A stretch of DNA of 64,000 nucleotides from Halomonas socia. Its GTDB lineage: Bacteria > Pseudomonadota > Gammaproteobacteria > Pseudomonadales > Halomonadaceae. The stretch lies in assembly GCF_010977575.1 (NCBI RefSeq), contig NZ_CP048812.1, forward strand, positions 868,001 through 932,000, read 5' to 3'. The notes under the pieces are model-generated. The model saw nothing but the letters and a program-made list of their open reading frames with translations, searched no databases and had not been told where the DNA came from. A program made the translations under genes and the position numbers. Shown one piece after another: positions 40,440 to 50,031 of this stretch. How positions within the stretch are numbered: the first letter of the stretch is position 1; each line of letters starts with the position of its first letter.

Positions 40440-41726
40440 CTAGGCCACCTCGCCACGCAGTTCAATCAAGGATTGAATCCGCTTGACCAGTTGAATGCCA
40501 TACTCACCATCTGGTAAAGGCCGCTTGATATGTACCACATGCCCATCTTCGGACATTGGCTCTTCTGCTAGGTCGAGAATATAAGGAGAAATCTCGTTAC
40601 CATATGAATCAAGCACCACCTCGACTTGTGGCTGCAGCTTACGGTTCGGCGTCACTGCCGAGACCAGTGCCACGTCATGCGTAGAAAGCTCGACGATACT
40701 GCCAACAGGATAGACGCCAACCATTCGGATGAAGCCCTCGACCATTTCACTATCGAATTGTGTCCCACGCCCCTTATAGAGAATATTAGTTGCAAAATTG
40801 GCAGGCATCGCTTCCTTGTAGGCACGACTGCTAGTAATTGCATCGTAAACATCTACGATACTGACCAACCGTGCATAGCGACTAATATTAGGCGCCGTCA
40901 GGCCATCAGGGTAGCCGTTTCCATCCAGACGCTCATGATGATGCAAGGTAACGTGTTTGACCTCCGGATGTGAATCCTCACGTTCACACAGCATGCGGTA
41001 CCCCTCTACGGGGTGCTGTTTCATGATCTCGAACTCTGGGTCCGTCAAGCGTCCCGGCTTGTTGAGTATGTGATCAGGCGTCTTTATCTTGCCAATGTCA
41101 TGAAGCAGGCCTGCCAGGCCGACGATTTCCTGCTCCTGCTCGTCCATGCCAAGAAAGCGCGCAAAGGAGATAGCAAAGACCGACACCCTCAGGCAGTGCT
41201 CCGCCGTATAAGCATCTTGATCCTTTACACGGGTCAACCAGAAGAGCGCGTAGGCGTTGGCGTTGACGCTGGCAATGAAGTTCCTGACGATCGGACGCGC
41301 CGCCTCGAACTCCGGGTCTTTGCCTTCGCGGATATCCTTGAAGACTTCCTTGATGAACGTTTTGGACGCGTCATACGCCGATGCCGCACGGGGCAACTCC
41401 TTGGCCACCGAATGGCGCTGGGGAAGGGCGTAGTGCCCCTCCGCTTCACTCGCTTCTAACTGCCGTAGAGCATGCTCGACCAGCTCCGCCTCGCCCTCCA
41501 CCAGTACCCAGCGGCAATACTTGCGCAAGGTACGGATATCGGCCTGTTCACGAATGACGAAGCCCTGCAGCAACACCGGCACTTCTTCCCAGTCCCTGTC
41601 GAGCCCAGTTAGCCGCATGCCAGGCTGCAACAAATGAACGGGAAGGCGCGCCTCCCGCCACACGGCTACGGATGCATGCTGCCGACGATTCGGAGGCCCG
41701 CCTTGTTTGCGTCTACGGAATAGCAT
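40440..41726 (-). CDS. HD-GYP domain protein (c-di-GMP phosphodiesterase type) with DUF3391
   Basis: A 428-residue protein. The N-terminal third is a DUF3391-type domain (VHLLQPGMRLTGLDRDW ... EEVPVLLQGF). The HD-GYP domain carries AEHCLRVSVFAI, LLHDIGKIKTPDHILNKPG, HHHERLDGNGYPDGL and DVYDAITSSRAYK. The HD and GYP signatures (GNGYP) are intact, so it is probably active on cyclic-di-GMP. The start at 41726 (MLFRRRKQGG) lacks a clear site. The stop codon TAG lies in the CTAG that borders the IS1380 remnant, so the last residues could have been changed by that insertion. Type IV pili are commonly linked to c-di-GMP signalling. Confidence 0.88.
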   Translation of the reverse strand: MLFRRRKQGGPPNRRQHASVAVWREARLPVHLLQPGMRLTGLDRDWEEVPVLLQGFVIREQADIRTLRKYCRWVLVEGEAELVEHALRQLEASEAEGHYALPQRHSVAKELPRAASAYDASKTFIKEVFKDIREGKDPEFEAARPIVRNFIASVNANAYALFWLTRVKDQDAYTAEHCLRVSVFAISFARFLGMDEQEQEIVGLAGLLHDIGKIKTPDHILNKPGRLTDPEFEIMKQHPVEGYRMLCEREDSHPEVKHVTLHHHERLDGNGYPDGLTAPNISRYARLVSIVDVYDAITSSRAYKEAMPANFATNILYKGRGTQFDSEMVEGFIRMVGVYPVGSIVELSTHDVALVSAVTPNRKLQPQVEVVLDSYGNEISPYILDLAEEPMSEDGHVVHIKRPLPDGEYGIQLVKRIQSLIELRGEVA

Positions 41727-41854
41727 CGGTTGGTCATACCTCAGGTCGAGCCGATGGACAGGCGCTAAACGCGCATTCCATTTTCGACTATAGAGGATGC
41801 CAGGGGGGAAGGAACCCTCACATGCCCACTGCCGGTACGCCAATGGGGGTAGGG

Positions 41855-42259
41855 TCAATAGCAGCCCGATGCCTCGCCAGAAGCCGTGCGTGCGCCACGA
41901 TGATCGATCGCCAGCACTCCGCACTGCTGATCGCGGGCGGCCTGTACCCCTTGTGGCGACGCACTGATGACAAAGGACTGGTCATCGACTTGTGCCTCGA
42001 AGATATAGCGCCCTTCAGCCTCGATCTGGGCCACGCAGCCATTGGCAGGCAACTCATCCCCCGCGTAGCTCATATCGACGGTGTAACGTCTCGCCATAGC
42101 CTGCGAGAGCTCGCTGAGGCAGGCCGTGGCCGCTGTCCGCCAGGTCGCTGTCACATAGCGCTGGTAGCTAGGGTAAGCCACTGACGCCAGAATGGCGATG
42201 ATCGCTACCACGATCATCAGCTCGATCAGCGTGAATCCCTTGTCCTTGGCATGGCTCAT
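41855..42259 (-). CDS. pilE: Type IV pilus minor pilin PilE
   Basis: A 134-residue prepilin. After a short basic leader the cleavage site and helix read KGFTLIELMIVVAIIAILASVAYPSYQ. The C-terminal half has paired Cys residues in ACLSELSQAM and NGCVAQIEAEG and a final QQCGVLAIDHRGA, similar to PilE minor pilins. The start at 42259 has GAGGAG six bases upstream; the ATG six bases earlier is too close to that site. It is the last gene of the minor-pilin operon, 10 bases after pilY1. Confidence 0.9.
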   Translation of the reverse strand: MSHAKDKGFTLIELMIVVAIIAILASVAYPSYQRYVTATWRTAATACLSELSQAMARRYTVDMSYAGDELPANGCVAQIEAEGRYIFEAQVDDQSFVISASPQGVQAARDQQCGVLAIDHRGARTASGEASGCY

Positions 42260-42269
42260 TTGCATCTCC

Positions 42270-45200
42270 TCAACGCAACTGTCTCCACGACTGGCGGCCG
42301 GCACTCGCCTCCCCTGCACTGCCCACGGCCACGTAGCCGCTGCCATCGGGCGTCGAGGTAGTGTCATCGGGGTCGCCTACGAATAAATAATCCAGCCCGG
42401 CGCCTGGATTGTTGACGCTGGCCACGGTTTCGCCACTGCCAAAACGCAGCCCGGCGATCACCTCGTCATTGACGAGATCCCGCTCGTCCACCACACCATC
42501 GCGATCCAAGTCGAAGATGGGCTGGGTCCCGCTGCCGCCAGTATCGATACTTACGTCCATCAGGAAGCCCTCGACGCCACCTTGGCAAGGGTCATCCAGA
42601 GGGCGCATGCTCGAAAAGCGCACGCGGTTCTGGCCAAAGCCCTGCGCCAGAGCGGGAGTGGAGATCACTCGCTCGCCACCGCTCAAGGACAGATACCAGC
42701 CGCGATGGCGGGCCTCCAAGGCATGATTCGTCACCGTGCGTAGGTGATACTCGATACTCTCGTCACCCTGCTGGATCAGCGTCGTAATATTGCCTATCGT
42801 CTGTTCTTGGAAGTCGTTGCCGCGACTGCCACCAAGGGTGTCCTGTATGCCATAGAGGCGCTGCGCATCGCTGGACGTGGCATCGTTGACCTGAAAGTAA
42901 CTCCCGGTACCAAACATCACCATCAGCGTATCGGCATCGCCTGGCTTGAGTGCCAAGGCAGGGGCCGAGGTGATCGGCTGCGACGCCCTCCCCGCCAGCA
43001 GCGACTGAGTATCGCCACTTACCAGATCGAATCTCCACATGTTGCCCAGCAAGTCGCCGGCATAGGCAAAGCGTGCCCTGCCATTGAAATCAGGCCACTG
43101 CGTCGTTGCCGGCGCGGCCAATCCATTACTGCCGCCCCCCTGGCCCACCTCCAGATGGCGAATGAGGTTGCCCGTCAGCAGGTCCACCACGAACAGGGAG
43201 GCGCGCTGCCCGCTGCTGTTGTAGCCATTGCCGAATATCACCGCCCAGGTGCCGTCGCCGAGCCGTGCAATGACCGGGTCGCTGACGCCCTCTCCTAGCG
43301 AGGGGTGCTGAAATTCCCACAAGACATCGGCACTGCCGAAGTCCTGCGGCGAGGTCACATCGAGGGCAAATACCGTGCGCCCGCCGGCACCCATGCTACC
43401 GACCAGCACTTGCCTCGGGGTATCGGCGCTGCCCACATTGCGCACGGTCGGCGTGCCGTCCATGAAATAGCGATGGCTATAGTCCGGCTCCATCAGCTCG
43501 GTCAAGGGGGCATCGCCCTGGACCAGCTCGCTGGGGATGTAGGCGAACAGCTCGGCACCATCGCGACTGTCGAAGGCATGCAGCATACCGTCATTGGCCG
43601 CCACAAACAGCACGTCAGGCTGAGCGCTACCCGATACCGCCGGGCGCAGCACGGGGTTGGCATTGACGATGTCGCCCAACAGACGGCGCTCACCAGACGG
43701 AGAGCGGCGCTGCCGCAGGCTGCCATCCTCACCGAACAGCCACGCCACCTGCTCCGCCGATAGCGCCGTGCTGGCACTTGCGAGCGGCCCCGAGGGGGTG
43801 TAAATCCTGCGTGACGGCTGCTCGGCCAGGCGCCGCTCCGCATTCCACACCACGCTGCGGTTCAAGTTGCCGTCGAGGCGAAACGCCTCCAACCGGCCCG
43901 ACCAGTCCTCGCTTCGAAACCCCGCGGTGTAGAGCTGGGTTCCGCCGCCGAGACGCAGGGTGTTGATCACCGAGGAGGTACCGGACTCGCGTGGCGAGGC
44001 GATGATGTTATCGAATACGCGGGTCATGGTGTCGTCCAGCGAGCCCTCGTCGCTGGCGAGATAGGCCCGCGCAGTGCCACCGGCATGCGCCAGTTGCTCG
44101 AGCTGATCTTCACTGACGGTCGGCGGCATGGCGAACCCCACCACGTAGAGATCCACCCCTGCCTCTTGATGCAGTGCACTCGCTGCAGCAACGGCCTCCT
44201 GGAGTGCCTGCTGGGTATTGGCACCGAGCGGCGTGCCCTGCCGGTTCACGGACGGCATGCCGTCGGTCAGCCAGATCGCCGTATTGATGTCGCAGCTCTC
44301 GGGGAGGGGATGCTGGGCATTGCCACGCCCCTGGGCGTTGCCAAAGTGTGCGGTCTGATTGAGAAAGTAGTCCCTGGTCGTATACAACGTGCCCTCCAGC
44401 GGCGTCAGGCCCGCGGCTACCAGGGGGTCGTTGCGATGGGTCAGCAAATTGCTCGTCACCGACGTCGGCTGGGTACCCAGCTTGGTACGTATGGCGGCAG
44501 CGTGAGTGCCATCCAGTTCCCGAATGGGTTGATGCAGATAGCCGAGTCCCGGGGAGTTTGCCGCAAACCACTCCTGCTGATTATATGGCAGCCATACCAT
44601 GCGCTGCCCCCAGTTGGTAACACCTCGTGCCCTGGCGCTGTCATTCAGGTTGCCTGAGGTCGTTCCGCAGGAATTGCTATACCCATATTGTGCACTGCCT
44701 CCGCCGCCGAAGTTGCTTGGAATTCTGTTGTCCGTACCACTTTTATTAGCATAACAGTTGAAGAGAAATGGCGCACTGGTCCACCCGCCACCTGACTCCC
44801 GTGCCGTGTAAAAAGATGTCGTTATTTCACCAGGTGAGTAACCCGGGACGCGAACATTGAAATGAATATGATCACCCGCTGAACGGGGATTTGGAACTCT
44901 CTGTCTCTTGCGGTTATCGTCCCAGGGATATCCGGAAAAGCTAGGGGTGTAGTCGGATGAGTTATAACTCACGTCATATATCCGATCTCCCACCCAGAGT
45001 CGATTCACATTACTATTATCCGCTGCAACGTTGCCTATGCTGCCCTGCTGGTAAGCCATCAACCCCAGGTTGATACGCCCCAAGTACTCATCGAGCAGGC
45101 GCCTGCCCACGCCGCGAATGATTTCCGACTTACTGCGCGGGCTGGCCGCCCCTGCCACGCAGTTGGCGCCAGGTCCCGGGTCACATTCTGCCGCCACCGC

Positions 45201-45382
45201 CCCGCTGACGTCCTCGACCATGGAGTTGGAATTATCCAAGATAAGAAGAATATTGGGGGTGACATTGGGCGTGACACTAAGCGGCATATTGGCGATATTC
45301 ACCGCGGCCTGGGTACTCGGCACTAAGCCCCCAGAAGGGCGCCAAAGGCCGCAACCACCATGGCTCTTGTGCTAACATTCAT
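42270..45382 (-). CDS. pilY1: Type IV pilus tip adhesin/assembly protein PilY1, with a one-base break in the signal peptide
   Basis: A protein of about 1037 residues. The N-terminus at ATG 45382 reads MNVSTRAMVVAAFGALLG and then hits a stop, but adding one G to the run of five at 45328-45332 gives ...LLGGLVPSTQA, a perfect signal peptide cut at about residue 26, and joins the long frame. Next comes a von Willebrand A-like domain with the MIDAS motif DNSNS at residues 50-54. The C-terminal half is the PilY1 beta-propeller, with an EF-hand-like calcium loop DLDRDGVVDERD at about 958. PilY1 promotes pilus extension and adhesion. Without the correction the gene would start at GTG 45323 and lack a signal peptide. 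Confidence 0.9.
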
Positions 45383-45400
45383 CGGCGGTCCCATGCATGA

Positions 45401-45913
45401 TCAGTCACAGCTTTCGGAAATATCATTGATATAGCGGGATTCAAGGTCCACACGACTGTTGAGCGTGCCACCATAGCCGGTCGCAGTAATATGGAACGCG
45501 CGATAGACACGTTCACAGCCCTGATCGTTAACATAGCCGACCACCCCAAGGTCATAGACATGATACTGCGGCTCCCTCGCCAGCCGTGCATCGCTCGCCA
45601 GGGTATGCTCAGCGGTATAGCGCGGCGCCGACTCACGCCACCTGGCATCGTCCAATACGCTGGTGTTGCCGGCATCGACCTGGCGCTCCGCCTCTCTGAG
45701 CGCGGCCTCCGCCGCCTCGAATGCCATTAGGCGATCCCGCTGGTTCCCCGCCATGCGCTCCTGCATGGTGGTATTCTGCATCGATGAAAGGCCAATCATG
45801 CTCAACAGCATCAAGAACACCAGACTGACGATCAGCGCCATGCCCTGCTGAGCGCGTGGCCCGCTGGGGCGGCAATGGAATGGCATGGCAGCGCGGCAGA
45901 AAAGGAGGCTCAT
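45401..45913 (-). CDS. pilX: Type IV pilus minor pilin PilX
   Basis: A 170-residue prepilin of the PilX type. The cleavage site is AQQG|MALIVSLVFLMLLSMIG near residue 25, lacking the Glu5 of major pilins as expected for PilX-like proteins. An AQ-rich helix (MQNTTMQERMAGNQRDRLMAFEAAEAALREAE) follows, with the FEAAEAAL motif of the family. The start at 45913 is one base after the pilW stop (TGATATG), indicating coupling. Confidence 0.9.
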   Translation of the reverse strand: MSLLFCRAAMPFHCRPSGPRAQQGMALIVSLVFLMLLSMIGLSSMQNTTMQERMAGNQRDRLMAFEAAEAALREAERQVDAGNTSVLDDARWRESAPRYTAEHTLASDARLAREPQYHVYDLGVVGYVNDQGCERVYRAFHITATGYGGTLNSRVDLESRYINDISESCD

Positions 45914-45914
45914 A

Positions 45915-46907
45915 TCATGGCAACCGGTTACGCAGGCCAACGGTAGTAGTGAACACCTGGTACATCCGCCGGTTCCCTGGCTCGGCATCGAAGCTGATAT
46001 TGCCCATCTGCAGCGAGACCGGCTCCGGCATCACGTTGGCTTCCTCCGAACGCAGTAGCAGGCTCAGGCGAATCGCAACGACTTGCGTCCAGTCGTCAAT
46101 ATCATCAGCACCGACATAGGATTCGACCCTCCCACGCCCTATCCCATAGCGGATACGCAACGACTCCGCACCACTGATCAAGGCTTCGTTACTGCCACCC
46201 ACGACGTAGCGACGCAAGCTGGGAATACCGTCCACATCCTGGCCGATATAGTAGTGAATGGTGTCGGGCTCGGGGTACAACATGGCGCCCTCGGCATAAT
46301 CGCCGCGTAAGCCACCACTATTACTGTTACCGCCACCACCACAGCTGCCCCCCCTAATACAGGCAATGAGGCTGCCGGACGGAGTCGGATTGTGGATTTC
46401 AAAGGTATCGCACTGCACGCCATTGGTCAGCGTCACGATATCTCCAGCCTCAATGGGGAACTGCCCGACATCGGCCAGTTGGAGGCTATTGCCTTGGCTG
46501 ACACTTTCGACTTCGGCGCCCTGACTATCCGCGCCATGATGCAATCTCAGCACGTCGCTGCCTTCGATGTGTCCCGTCAGAGGGCTCGCTGTCGCATCAC
46601 GCTGCCAGCCGCTCACCGCATCCAAGGTGACCAGCTCCTCGCCACTCTCCACGTGGTTATACGCCACGCTACAGCCCCCATGGTAGCCAGCATGGCGTAT
46701 GTCTCTGCTGATCATATCGAGGGCGAAGCGGCCGTTTTCCTGGATGTGCGACAGCGCCTGCTGCATCCGCTGGGTCTGCTGGTTGGAGAGAAACACCTGA
46801 TAGATGGCGGCGGTCACCAAGAGCCCCAGCACCAGCGCGATCATCAATTCTACCAGCGAAGCACCAGCCTGGTGATGTCGATATGTGGGCGAGGCAATGG
46901 GCATCAT
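45915..46907 (-). CDS. pilW: Type IV pilus minor pilin PilW
   Basis: A 330-residue prepilin. Leader and helix QAGASLVELMIALVLGLLVTAAIYQVF (cleavage after Gly at about residue 15) are followed by the PilW signature QQALSHIQENGRFALDMISRDIRHAGYHGG. The long C-terminal part contains a low-complexity Gly/Ser loop (GGSCGGGGNSNSGGL). Its stop is one base before pilX and its start overlaps the pilV stop by four bases. Both ATGs at 46907 and 46904 are possible starts. Confidence 0.92.
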   Translation of the reverse strand: MMPIASPTYRHHQAGASLVELMIALVLGLLVTAAIYQVFLSNQQTQRMQQALSHIQENGRFALDMISRDIRHAGYHGGCSVAYNHVESGEELVTLDAVSGWQRDATASPLTGHIEGSDVLRLHHGADSQGAEVESVSQGNSLQLADVGQFPIEAGDIVTLTNGVQCDTFEIHNPTPSGSLIACIRGGSCGGGGNSNSGGLRGDYAEGAMLYPEPDTIHYYIGQDVDGIPSLRRYVVGGSNEALISGAESLRIRYGIGRGRVESYVGADDIDDWTQVVAIRLSLLLRSEEANVMPEPVSLQMGNISFDAEPGNRRMYQVFTTTVGLRNRLP

Positions 46908-47326
46908 AAGTCGGTCACTGTCACAAAGTGCTGTGAATCACCATCGCGATCCCGCCACTGGACACCGATGGAGAGTCGTTGAGTAGAGAGTGAGATCTCG
47001 CCCTTCCCCTCGGGCAGAGTTAACGCAAGATCGCTCAGCCACTCCCGCACATCTGCGGCTGCGACGCTGTTCCCTGCAGGTGGCCCAGCCTGCATCTCAT
47101 GCGCATAGTCACCGTCGAGAGAAGCAGAACGATTGGCACGCATCCGGTCAATGATGTCATACGCCATGTTATTGGCCTGGCTACGAAGGTACGCACTGTG
47201 GTTCATTTGCAAGGAGGTGGTTTGCATGGCGGCCACGCCCAGCAAACCGACCGACAGCACCAGCACGGCGATAAGCACCTCGACCAAGGTCACGCCTTGC
47301 TGCCCCTTCAGGCTCGGACGCATCAT
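46904..47326 (-). CDS. pilV: Type IV pilus minor pilin PilV
   Basis: A 140-residue prepilin. After a short basic leader the site and helix read QQGVTLVEVLIAVLVLSVGLLGVAAMQ, a PilV signature with Glu5. The AYLRSQANNMAYDIIDRMRANR segment is also typical. The ATG at 47326 overlaps the fimU stop (ATGA-type overlap); the next ATG is at 47323. It lies between fimU and pilW as in P. aeruginosa. Confidence 0.92.
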   Translation of the reverse strand: MMRPSLKGQQGVTLVEVLIAVLVLSVGLLGVAAMQTTSLQMNHSAYLRSQANNMAYDIIDRMRANRSASLDGDYAHEMQAGPPAGNSVAAADVREWLSDLALTLPEGKGEISLSTQRLSIGVQWRDRDGDSQHFVTVTDL

Positions 47327-47784
47327 GATCCCGTCCCGTTGCTCGCCCTTTCGGCCGTGGCCAGGCCACTGCGGCCGATCGTGATCTGTCTCGAGCTCTC
47401 CTCCATAGCCAGCTCGAGCGTCGCACTGCTCGACAGACGTCCCATGCCATCGAACTCGACCCGGGCCTGGGTCGAAGTAATGCGTACGCCACTGTTTGCG
47501 GTTTGCCATGAATAAAGCATCGCCTGCGAACGGTCTTGTAGCTGCCAGCCCAGCGACCAGTCGAGGCCGGCACAATCGGGCACCGCACACATGCGGGTTT
47601 CTTCACCGCGCTTGATCGCTTCGCTTCGAGCCAGGTTGACCGCTGCCAGCAAGTCGTTGGTGGCATGCACCAGCCGTTGCTCGCGCATCAAACCGGCAAA
47701 GCTCGGTATTGCAATGGTCGCGATCATGGCGAGTACGGCGATCGCCACCATCAGCTCGATCAAGGTGATCCCCCCCTGCCTCAT
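47323..47784 (-). CDS. fimU: GspH/FimT-type minor pilin, FimU
   Basis: A 153-residue prepilin with GspH/FimT features. The leader and helix read QGGITLIELMVAIAVLAMIATIAIPSF, followed by LLAAVNLARSEAIKRGEETRMCAV with the usual pseudopilin LAxARSEA pattern. A C-terminal VEFDGMGRLSSSATLEL resembles the GspH end. It is first in the operon fimU-pilV-pilW-pilX-pilY1-pilE. ATG 47784 (MRQGG) gives a proper short leader; a GTG at 47826 is open further upstream and no good ribosome binding site is seen for either. Confidence 0.88.
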   Translation of the reverse strand: MRQGGITLIELMVAIAVLAMIATIAIPSFAGLMREQRLVHATNDLLAAVNLARSEAIKRGEETRMCAVPDCAGLDWSLGWQLQDRSQAMLYSWQTANSGVRITSTQARVEFDGMGRLSSSATLELAMEESSRQITIGRSGLATAERASNGTGS

Positions 47785-47918
47785 CGGGCGCCGGGAGGCG
47801 TTAAGGGTAGCTTGCCCTGCACACACTGCGGTGTCCCCTGCTTGTGTTTGCCCTACGCACTTGCGTCGCGTCGGGATTCAGTATCTATCATGCCACCGCG
47901 TCTGACAGCATTAAGGCG

Positions 47919-47944
47919 CAAAAAACCGGGCATAATGCCCGGTT
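47919..47944 (-). terminator. Terminator of ispH
   Basis: AACCGGGCAT (47924-47933) pairs with ATGCCCGGTT (47935-47944) with a minimal loop. On the minus strand it ends TTTTTTGCG. It ends transcription between the fkpB-ispH unit and the pilin operon, which reads in the same direction. Confidence 0.9.
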
Positions 47945-47990
47945 CCCTTACCAGTCTCTCTCGTCAGAGTAGCCCACTCCGGGCTAGTGC

Positions 47991-48944
47991 TCACTCACTG
48001 GCGATCACACGCTCTCTCAACTCGCGCGGCATGGAGAAGGTGATGGTCTCGGCGCGGCCGGAGAGTTCTTCGGGAATACTGGCGCCAAGGCTCCGCAGCC
48101 GTTCGATGACACCCTCGACCAGCACTTCTGGGGCGCTGGCGCCGGCGGTCAAGCCGATGGCGGTGACGCCGTCGAGCCAGGCCGGGTCGATCTGGCTGGC
48201 GTCATCGACCAGGTAGGCCGGGGTGCCAACCCGCTCGGAAAGCTCACGCAGGCGGTTGGAGTTGGAGCTGTTGGGGCTGCCCACCACCAGCACCAGATCG
48301 CTCTCGGCGGCCAGGCCACGCACCGCGTCCTGGCGGTTCTGGGTGGCATAGCAGATGTCGTCCTTGCGCGGCCCCTCGATCTCGGGGAAGGTCGCGCGCA
48401 GGGCGTCGATGACCTTGGCGGTGTCATCCATCGACAGCGTGGTCTGGGTAACGAAGGCCAGCCGGCTGGGGTCCTTGACCTTCAGCGCGGCGACGTCGGC
48501 CTCGTCCTCGACCAGGTAGATCGCCCCGCCGTGGGCGGTGTCGTAGCGGCCCATGGTGCCTTCCACCTCGGGGTGGCCGGCGTGGCCGATCAGGATGCAC
48601 TCCTGACCGCGCTTGGCGTAGCGCAACACTTCCAGGTGCACCTTGGTCACCAGCGGGCAGGTGGCGTCGAAGACCCTGAGGCCGCGGCGGTCGGCTTCTT
48701 CCTGCACTGCCCGCGACACGCCGTGGGCGGAGAAGATCACGATCACGTCGTCGGGCACCTCGTGAAGCTCCTCGACGAACACCGCACCGCGCTCGCGCAG
48801 GGTATCGACCACGAAGCGGTTGTGCACCACTTCATGGCGCACGTAGATGGGCGGGCCGAACACGTCGAGGGCGCGGTTGACGATCTCGATGGCGCGGTCT
48901 ACCCCGGCGCAGAAGCCGCGGGGATTGGCCAGCTTGATGTGCAT
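47991..48944 (-). CDS. ispH: 4-hydroxy-3-methylbut-2-enyl diphosphate reductase
   Basis: A 317-residue iron-sulphur enzyme, the last step of the MEP isoprenoid pathway. The three cluster Cys residues are in [10 protein letters not shown] (about residue 12), [11 protein letters not shown] (about 96) and [11 protein letters not shown] (about 198). The glutamate in PEVEGTMG and [10 protein letters not shown] substrate loop are present. ATG 48944 ([10 protein letters not shown]) is preferred; the open frame begins earlier. The gene follows fkpB closely, as in E. coli (lspA-fkpB-ispH). Confidence 0.97.
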   Translation of the reverse strand: MHIKLANPRGFCAGVDRAIEIVNRALDVFGPPIYVRHEVVHNRFVVDTLRERGAVFVEELHEVPDDVIVIFSAHGVSRAVQEEADRRGLRVFDATCPLVTKVHLEVLRYAKRGQECILIGHAGHPEVEGTMGRYDTAHGGAIYLVEDEADVAALKVKDPSRLAFVTQTTLSMDDTAKVIDALRATFPEIEGPRKDDICYATQNRQDAVRGLAAESDLVLVVGSPNSSNSNRLRELSERVGTPAYLVDDASQIDPAWLDGVTAIGLTAGASAPEVLVEGVIERLRSLGASIPEELSGRAETITFSMPRELRERVIASE

Positions 48945-48967
48945 GGCGGTCTCTCTTGCCGTGGGCA

Positions 48968-49429
48968 TCAATGAGTGGTGGCCGGGCGAACCTGAATCAC
49001 CTCGACCTCGAAGGTCAGGGTACGCCCCGCCAGCGGATGATTGAAGTCGACCTCGACCTGCTCGCCGTCGATGCCGGCGATCACCCCGGGCAGCTCGCCG
49101 CCGGCGGCGTCGGCAAACGACATCACCGTGCCCACCTCAGGCTCGACGTCGTCGAAGTCGTCACGCTTGAGCAACTGCACGTTCTGCGGATTGTGCTGGC
49201 CGAAGGCGTGCTCCGGAGAGATCTGGTAGCTGCCGGTGTCGCCGTCGATCAGGCCTTCGAGGGGCGCCTCGAAGCCCGGCGGCAGGTTGCCGTCGCCGAC
49301 CTGAAAGGTGGCCGGGCGCTTGTCGCGGGTCGAGTCGACCACGGTGCCATCCTCGAGCTTGAGGGTGAAGTGCAGGGTGACTTCCATGCCGTCAGCGACG
49401 CGATGGACGCTAGCAGGTTGATCGCTCAT
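48968..49429 (-). CDS. fkpB: FKBP-type peptidyl-prolyl isomerase FkpB (SlpA)
   Basis: A 153-residue SlpA-type FKBP with an IF (insert-in-flap) domain. Features: [44 protein letters not shown] (FKBP core with flap), followed by the IF domain with the [23 protein letters not shown] segment and the C-terminal strand [18 protein letters not shown]. It folds proteins by proline isomerisation and acts as a chaperone. It is in the usual lspA-fkpB-ispH unit. Confidence 0.96.
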   Translation of the reverse strand: MSDQPASVHRVADGMEVTLHFTLKLEDGTVVDSTRDKRPATFQVGDGNLPPGFEAPLEGLIDGDTGSYQISPEHAFGQHNPQNVQLLKRDDFDDVEPEVGTVMSFADAAGGELPGVIAGIDGEQVEVDFNHPLAGRTLTFEVEVIQVRPATTH

Positions 49430-49496
49430 CTGTGTCTCTCTTGCCGTGGGCGGGGCGCTGCCGTGAACCGATTGGACGCGCCGGCCGCCGTGGGGT

Positions 49497-50012
49497 TCAG
49501 CGCCGTGCGTCGCGGATCGATTCGAGAATCAGGCCCGCGGCACCGAGGGTAATGCCGATATCGGCGACGTTGAAGGCCGGGAAGTACCAGCCGGCGGCGT
49601 GGAAGGAGAGAAAGTCCACCACGTAGCCGTGCACCAGGCGATCATAGAGGTTGCCCAGCGCACCGCCGATGATCAGCGCCAGCGACGGCGCCAGCAGCAC
49701 CTCGTGGGCCTTGAGGCGGCGCAGCCAGATCGTCAGGCCGATGCTGGCACCAATGGCGATCAGCGCAAAGAACCAGCGCTGCCAGCCCGGGTGCCCGGCC
49801 AGGAAGCTGAACGCCGCTCCGGTGTTGTGCAGCAGCGTGAGGTTGAAGAACGGCAGCACCTCCACCGGCCGGGCGTAGCTCAGCCAGGCGCTGGCGGCAT
49901 ACTTGGTCGTCATGTCGAACACGATCACCGCCGCGGCCAGCCATAGCCAGCGCAGCGGTTTGTGCATCGGAGGGGCGGAGCTCTTGTCGGTCATCTCGGC
50001 AGTCTCGGGCAT
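49497..50012 (-). CDS. lspA: Signal peptidase II (lipoprotein signal peptidase)
   Basis: A 171-residue inner-membrane aspartyl protease that removes lipoprotein signal peptides. Conserved motifs: FDMTTKYAAS, NLTLLHNTGAAFSFL, GGALGNLYDRLVHGYVVDFLSF and FNVADIGITLG, the last two holding the catalytic Asp residues. Four membrane helices are visible. ATG 50012 (MPETAEMTDK) is used; 49994 is an alternative. The gene starts 19 bases after ileS. Confidence 0.96.
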   Translation of the reverse strand: MPETAEMTDKSSAPPMHKPLRWLWLAAAVIVFDMTTKYAASAWLSYARPVEVLPFFNLTLLHNTGAAFSFLAGHPGWQRWFFALIAIGASIGLTIWLRRLKAHEVLLAPSLALIIGGALGNLYDRLVHGYVVDFLSFHAAGWYFPAFNVADIGITLGAAGLILESIRDARR

Positions 50013-50031
50013 CGTCGGTCTCAGGCATAAC

